DNA from: Guptibacillus hwajinpoensis | Lineage (GTDB): Bacteria; Bacillota; Bacilli; Bacillales; Guptibacillaceae | Reading direction: 5' to 3' | Assembly (NCBI RefSeq): GCF_001039475.1 | Contig: NZ_LELK01000001.1 | Coordinates: 786,025-847,766, forward strand | Length of the DNA: 61,742 nt | In this document: piece by piece, positions 58,369 through 61,742 of the stretch | Numbering within the stretch: position 1 is the first letter of the stretch | Layout: each line of letters begins with the position of its first letter | Notes under the pieces: generated by a model | What the model was told of the DNA's origin: nothing | What the model saw: only the letters and a program-made list of their open reading frames with translations | Database searches by the model: none | Translations under genes and position numbers: made by a program

Positions 58369-58582
58369 CTATCATCACATCCTATCGTTCTCAAATAATT
58401 CCGTCTAAAACATACCACCACGTTACAAATCTTTCAACTCATCTGTTCTAGAAAGTTTGTCATAAGAGATCCAGGGGAATTGGGTTGCTGAAGGTGTTTT
58501 GAAACTTTTCTCGAAATCTAATCGTATAGAATAAGAAAGCTACACATCCTAATGATTTCATTCTATTGAAGGAGTGACATAT

Positions 58583-59653
58583 ATGAGTCAACAACCTGAA
58601 CATTCAAACGACCAGCGTGAAAAAGCGGCAGAAATAATACAAAGCTTTTATCATGAAGATGATACGGAAAAACTACTACAATCTCTTTCAGGACTAGGAG
58701 AAGATGCACAAAGAAGTGCCGGTGAATCACTTGAAGCACTGAAAAGGCCTGTTAAAGGGATGATTGACCAGCCCAATAATGATTTACCCGATCATCTTCA
58801 TAAACTTCGAGAACATGTTTCAGAACTTGAGCCCTCTTATCTTAAAAAGAGTAAACTCAATAAATTAGTAAACCGAGTAATGGGACGAAACGAAGTTGAA
58901 CAATACGCTAAAAAGTACAAAACTGTTGAATCTCAAGTTGAAGTCATTGTTGAATCTCTTCTAACAGGTAAAGATAAGCTTGAGGAAGACAATGTGATGC
59001 TGAAGGAACTAAAAGACGTTGCGAGGGATCGAATCGTTGGACTTGAAGAGCAAATGGAGCTTGGGCAAACGCTCATGACGATGCTTGATGACGAAGCTAG
59101 CAAAGAGGAGTGGAAAGAAAATCCTCTCCCGATTCAGAAAGCACAGCAGAAAGTAGTAAGCAGAGTGAAAAATATGTCTCAGGCGGTGATGGTCCTTCGT
59201 CAATCCATGGCTTCAGTTGATCTTATTATTGAGAACAATGAAAAGCTTGAGGAAGCGATCTTTAATGCCGTAACCATGACCAAAAACATCATTACTGTTA
59301 CAGCATCGATTCAGCTTGCTCTAGGTAACCAACAAAAAGTCATTTCTGCAGTTCAGAATGTGAACGAAGCGACTGAATCCATGTTACTTCGGAATGCGGA
59401 GATGTTAAAGCAAAATACTGAAGACACTGTTAAGACCCTTGAAAAGCCAGCGATTGCAATAGAATCTTTCCGCAAAGCATATAACGATGTGTTTGACGCA
59501 ATTGATATTACCGAGAAATCAAACGTACGAATTATCGAAAGTGGTAAGAAATTTATTACGGAAATGAATGACTTAAATAACGAAATGAAAGCTAAATTAG
59601 ACAGTTCGACTCAGAGACAGAAGCAACTTTCTGACGCGGCTGATCGATTTTAA
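58583..59653 (+). CDS. TelA/YceH-type toxic anion resistance protein
   Basis: 356 residues from MSQQPEHSNDQREKA. Almost wholly helical (coiled coils), with the TelA family core around V-N-R-V-M-G-R-N-E-V-E-Q-Y and the C-terminal I-E-S-G-K-K-F-I-T-E-M. Family members give tellurite, nisin or detergent tolerance. The start at 58583 follows GAAGGAG at eight bases. It is followed 18 bases later by an XpaC-like gene. Confidence 0.8.
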   Translation: MSQQPEHSNDQREKAAEIIQSFYHEDDTEKLLQSLSGLGEDAQRSAGESLEALKRPVKGMIDQPNNDLPDHLHKLREHVSELEPSYLKKSKLNKLVNRVMGRNEVEQYAKKYKTVESQVEVIVESLLTGKDKLEEDNVMLKELKDVARDRIVGLEEQMELGQTLMTMLDDEASKEEWKENPLPIQKAQQKVVSRVKNMSQAVMVLRQSMASVDLIIENNEKLEEAIFNAVTMTKNIITVTASIQLALGNQQKVISAVQNVNEATESMLLRNAEMLKQNTEDTVKTLEKPAIAIESFRKAYNDVFDAIDITEKSNVRIIESGKKFITEMNDLNNEMKAKLDSSTQRQKQLSDAADRF

Positions 59654-59671
59654 GGACAGGAGGGTACTAGT

Positions 59672-60538
59672 ATGGGGCTTTTCGATTCTCTAGAATCACA
59701 GTGGCTTGAAAAGCTTTTACCACCACAATACAAAACGGTGGAACCAGCGCTTCTTCAAGATGCAAGTTCAACGAGCTTCCTCACTTACGCTGAACGATTG
59801 TTAGATGAATTTATTGATAAACTTGACCCAGGATCAGATAAACCTCAGAAATGGAAGCGATCTGAACAAGGCTATACGATTTACTTAAAAATTAGACGAA
59901 ACCTCATTCTTCTGTCTGGCTATGACAGTCAGAAAAACAGATCGTCAATGCCTAAAAAGTTTTTCATTCAGTGGGAAAGACAAATGGTAGCGAAAAAAGA
60001 TCGCGGACGCTGTAAACAAGGTACAATATTAATAAATGATAGAGGTCGTATCATTAAAAGAAACATTAAACGATCGCCATTTTTCACTGGAATTTATCAA
60101 AGAATTCGGTTGTTGGACCATTCTCTACTAGGCACATCACCTACTGGTACTAGCTCTTCGCCAGCTATTGATCCTTTGCTTCTAAATCAACTTGATAACT
60201 TAAAGCGAATTACCTCACATTCGCCCATAAAAGGGGTCATACACTCTAGATCTACGAGGCTAATCAATTTATTCCAAAAAATCTTGCCTGAACTTGAACC
60301 ACTGGATCTTGAAGAACGGCATGTTGTGAAACGAATGCTCACTACTGAATTACCCGATTTATTAACAGGGTATATCTCACTGTCACCTGAAAACCAAGAG
60401 CTCCGTCATCAGGATCTGTTTCAAGCGCTATGTAAGATGGAATTAACACTGCACGAATACCTTGATAAAATCGAAGGAAATCGATTATCAAGAGTGGATC
60501 ACCTTCTTAAAGTGAGTAAATTAAGATACGATAAATAA
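59672..60538 (+). CDS. XpaC-like protein downstream of telA
   Basis: 288 residues. The C-terminal half (L-L-P-E-L-E-P-L-D-L; L-P-D-L-L-T-G-Y-I-S-L-S-P; H-E-Y-L-D-K-I) resembles the XpaC / 5-bromo-4-chloroindolyl phosphate hydrolysis family. The N-terminal 150 residues are basic and not recognised, and no membrane segment is seen although XpaC usually has one. Such genes commonly pair with telA-like genes. AGGAGGG precedes the ATG. Confidence 0.6.
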   Translation: MGLFDSLESQWLEKLLPPQYKTVEPALLQDASSTSFLTYAERLLDEFIDKLDPGSDKPQKWKRSEQGYTIYLKIRRNLILLSGYDSQKNRSSMPKKFFIQWERQMVAKKDRGRCKQGTILINDRGRIIKRNIKRSPFFTGIYQRIRLLDHSLLGTSPTGTSSSPAIDPLLLNQLDNLKRITSHSPIKGVIHSRSTRLINLFQKILPELEPLDLEERHVVKRMLTTELPDLLTGYISLSPENQELRHQDLFQALCKMELTLHEYLDKIEGNRLSRVDHLLKVSKLRYDK

Positions 60539-60572
60539 AAGCTAGCTGTCGAGAAGGCGACAGCTAGCTTTT
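60537..60572. terminator. Bidirectional terminator
   Basis: AAAAGCTAGCTGTCG/CGACAGCTAGCTTTT arms shared by the converging XpaC-like and trhO-2 genes. Confidence 0.88.
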
Positions 60573-61541
60573 CTATACTTCTTGCTCAATATGCTCTTTC
60601 ATAAGATCTTGAATACGTTCGTCTACTTCTTCTTGCGATAAACCATGTTCTGCGACATAGCGATTTCGCGGAGAAGTTCTACATTCATGGGTACATCCGC
60701 GCAAATATTTATGCTCGTTCTCCTCTGACGTAATAATTTGCTTATTACATTCAGGGTTAGCACAATTAACATACCGTTCACACGGCTCGCCTGTGAAGTA
60801 GTCTTTTCCCACTACTACATGGTCTTTTTGATTAATTGGAACGGAAATTCTACCGTCAAATACGTAACACTGGCCATCCCAGAGTTCACCCTTCGTCTCT
60901 TCATCCTTACCATACGTCACGATACCACCATCAAGTTGGTTAACATCCTGAAATCCTTGATTCACCATCCAACCTGTGAATTTCTCACAGCGAATGCCTC
61001 CAGTACAGTAAGTGAGAATTTTCTTCTCTTTCTGATCAGCAAGGTTCTCTTGAACCCATTCAGGAAGATCTCGGAAATTCTGAATATCAGGGCGGATCGC
61101 TCCACGGAAGTGACCAAGGTCATATTCGTAGTCATTACGAGTATCTAGGATGATAACGTCATCCTGTTGCATCGCTTCACGCCATTCTGCTGGCTTAAGA
61201 TGCTTGCCACCCACATCATTTGGATTATGATTATCTTCCAGTCTAAGTGTGACAAGTTCTTCACGATAGCGAACATGCATCTTCTTGAACGGATGCTCTG
61301 TTGATTCATCAATTTTAAAGAACATATCAGCAAAGCGCTCATCAGCATGCATCATATCCATATATTTTTGAGTATCTTCAATTGTTCCAGAAAGTGTTCC
61401 GTTAATGCCTTCTTCAGAAATAAGAATTCTGCCTTTCAGGTTGTTATCCTTACAAAAGGCTAGATGCTCTTCAACATATTCTTCCGCTTGATCAATTTGT
61501 ACATATTTATAAAACAATAATACGCGATAGTCTTTATCCAT
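60573..61541 (-). CDS. trhO: TrhO-type rhodanese, paralogue 2
   Basis: 322 residues with the same layout as 54745-55656: N-terminal domain, H-P-F-K-K-M-H-V-R, active-site loop [10 protein letters not shown] near residue 180, and a Cys-rich tail (C-A-N-P-E-C; C-T-H-E-C). This copy has a longer helical end ([10 protein letters not shown]). Two copies 5 kb apart suggest an old duplication. Probably a functional tRNA hydroxylase. Confidence 0.87.
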   Translation of the reverse strand: MDKDYRVLLFYKYVQIDQAEEYVEEHLAFCKDNNLKGRILISEEGINGTLSGTIEDTQKYMDMMHADERFADMFFKIDESTEHPFKKMHVRYREELVTLRLEDNHNPNDVGGKHLKPAEWREAMQQDDVIILDTRNDYEYDLGHFRGAIRPDIQNFRDLPEWVQENLADQKEKKILTYCTGGIRCEKFTGWMVNQGFQDVNQLDGGIVTYGKDEETKGELWDGQCYVFDGRISVPINQKDHVVVGKDYFTGEPCERYVNCANPECNKQIITSEENEHKYLRGCTHECRTSPRNRYVAEHGLSQEEVDERIQDLMKEHIEQEV

Positions 61542-61650
61542 ACTAGTATCTCCTTTATTTCACTGTTTCCTTTTTGCCAGTCGTTGAACCGTTCCAAATC
61601 TTAATTATAATAAAAATTACTCGAAATGCAACTGTATCGCTTAATTTAAT

Positions 61651-61742
61651 GGCTATGTTAGCTCATATTGTTGATTTCTCGATTTTTGGCTCATTCGAGT
61701 GAAACCTCAGTTTCACTCGCCTTTCAGCTCTGCTGAAAGGTC
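61651..61742. repeat. Dispersed backbone repeat, copy cut by the window edge
   Basis: GGCTATGTTAGCTCATATTG opens the element, then CATTCGAGTGAAACCTCAGT, TTCACTCG and the perfect hairpin CCTTTCAGC-TCT-GCTGAAAGG. It matches the copies at 42414 and 44802. Confidence 0.85.

Overview
The window is low-GC Firmicute DNA and reads as a Bacillaceae chromosome, possibly a halotolerant or marine, carotenoid-pigmented bacillus. The markers are strong AGGAGG-type ribosome sites, UUG/GUG starts, KapB, YkuD, YpjP, YuzB, a dpp-ykfC peptide-scavenging operon, thyA-dfrA, a C30-type carotenoid operon and a Bacillus-like tRNA cluster. The species cannot be fixed from sequence alone.

Region 1 (about 1-25.8 kb, with a fading edge to about 28.4 kb) is the remarkable part. 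It is an accessory array of small autonomous genes, nearly all on the minus strand. Almost every gene, or occasionally gene pair, is followed 7-136 bp past its stop codon by a copy of one degenerate repeat. On the + strand the core reads CTCCGAGATTNTGGAAGA and often continues into a CTTGATTTCGAGA-like tail. Beside the core lies an inverted repeat whose sequence changes from copy to copy while its position is kept, and several copies have a CCAATTATTTCAAA box at the far end. I count 23 exact CTCCGA cores plus about eight decayed ones. The cargo is typical of mobile gene cassettes: GNAT acetyltransferases, NUDIX hydrolases, DinB, an APH-fold kinase, alpha/beta hydrolases, UppP, an Imm26-like protein, lipoproteins, tiny membrane peptides and orphan proteins. 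A complete XerC/D-type tyrosine recombinase sits in the middle (15.1-16.0 kb). It lacks the insertion typical of IntI. My leading interpretation is an integron-like cassette array in a Firmicute that does not use canonical IntI/attC sequences. This is inferred from sequence layout only.

Region 2 (25.9-32.3 kb) passes through small proteins, a hydrolase and two acetyltransferases into a three-gene carotenoid operon (a CrtM-like synthase and two CrtN-family oxidoreductases).

Region 3 (32.3-52.5 kb) is ordinary backbone. It holds a phosphodiesterase, YkuD, a dppA-dppB-dppC-dppE-ykfC-serine hydrolase operon with no ATPase gene, DUF421, a methyltransferase, a VOC protein, an ABC-F protein of the Uup/YfmR type, DUF2203, ferredoxin, a GntR regulator divergent from a YitT-family gene across a long palindromic operator, thyA-dfrA, Hsp20, TrxB, YuzB and YpjP.

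Region 4 (52.5-53.5 kb) has nine minus-strand tRNAs (Val, Thr, Leu, Gly, Arg, Ala, Ser, Gly, Glu in transcription order) and a tRNA 5'-half relic.

Region 5 (53.6-61.7 kb) is backbone with an NRDE protein, two TrhO-type rhodanese paralogues, KapB, a SleB-like hydrolase, an acyl-CoA dehydrogenase, a glutaredoxin-like protein and a TelA/XpaC-like pair. A second repeat family, unrelated to the array repeat, occurs at 42.4, 44.8 and 61.65 kb. Intergenic stretches longer than 300 bases are at 3089-3406, 15979-16442 and 19864-20189; what they hold is given in the entries there.
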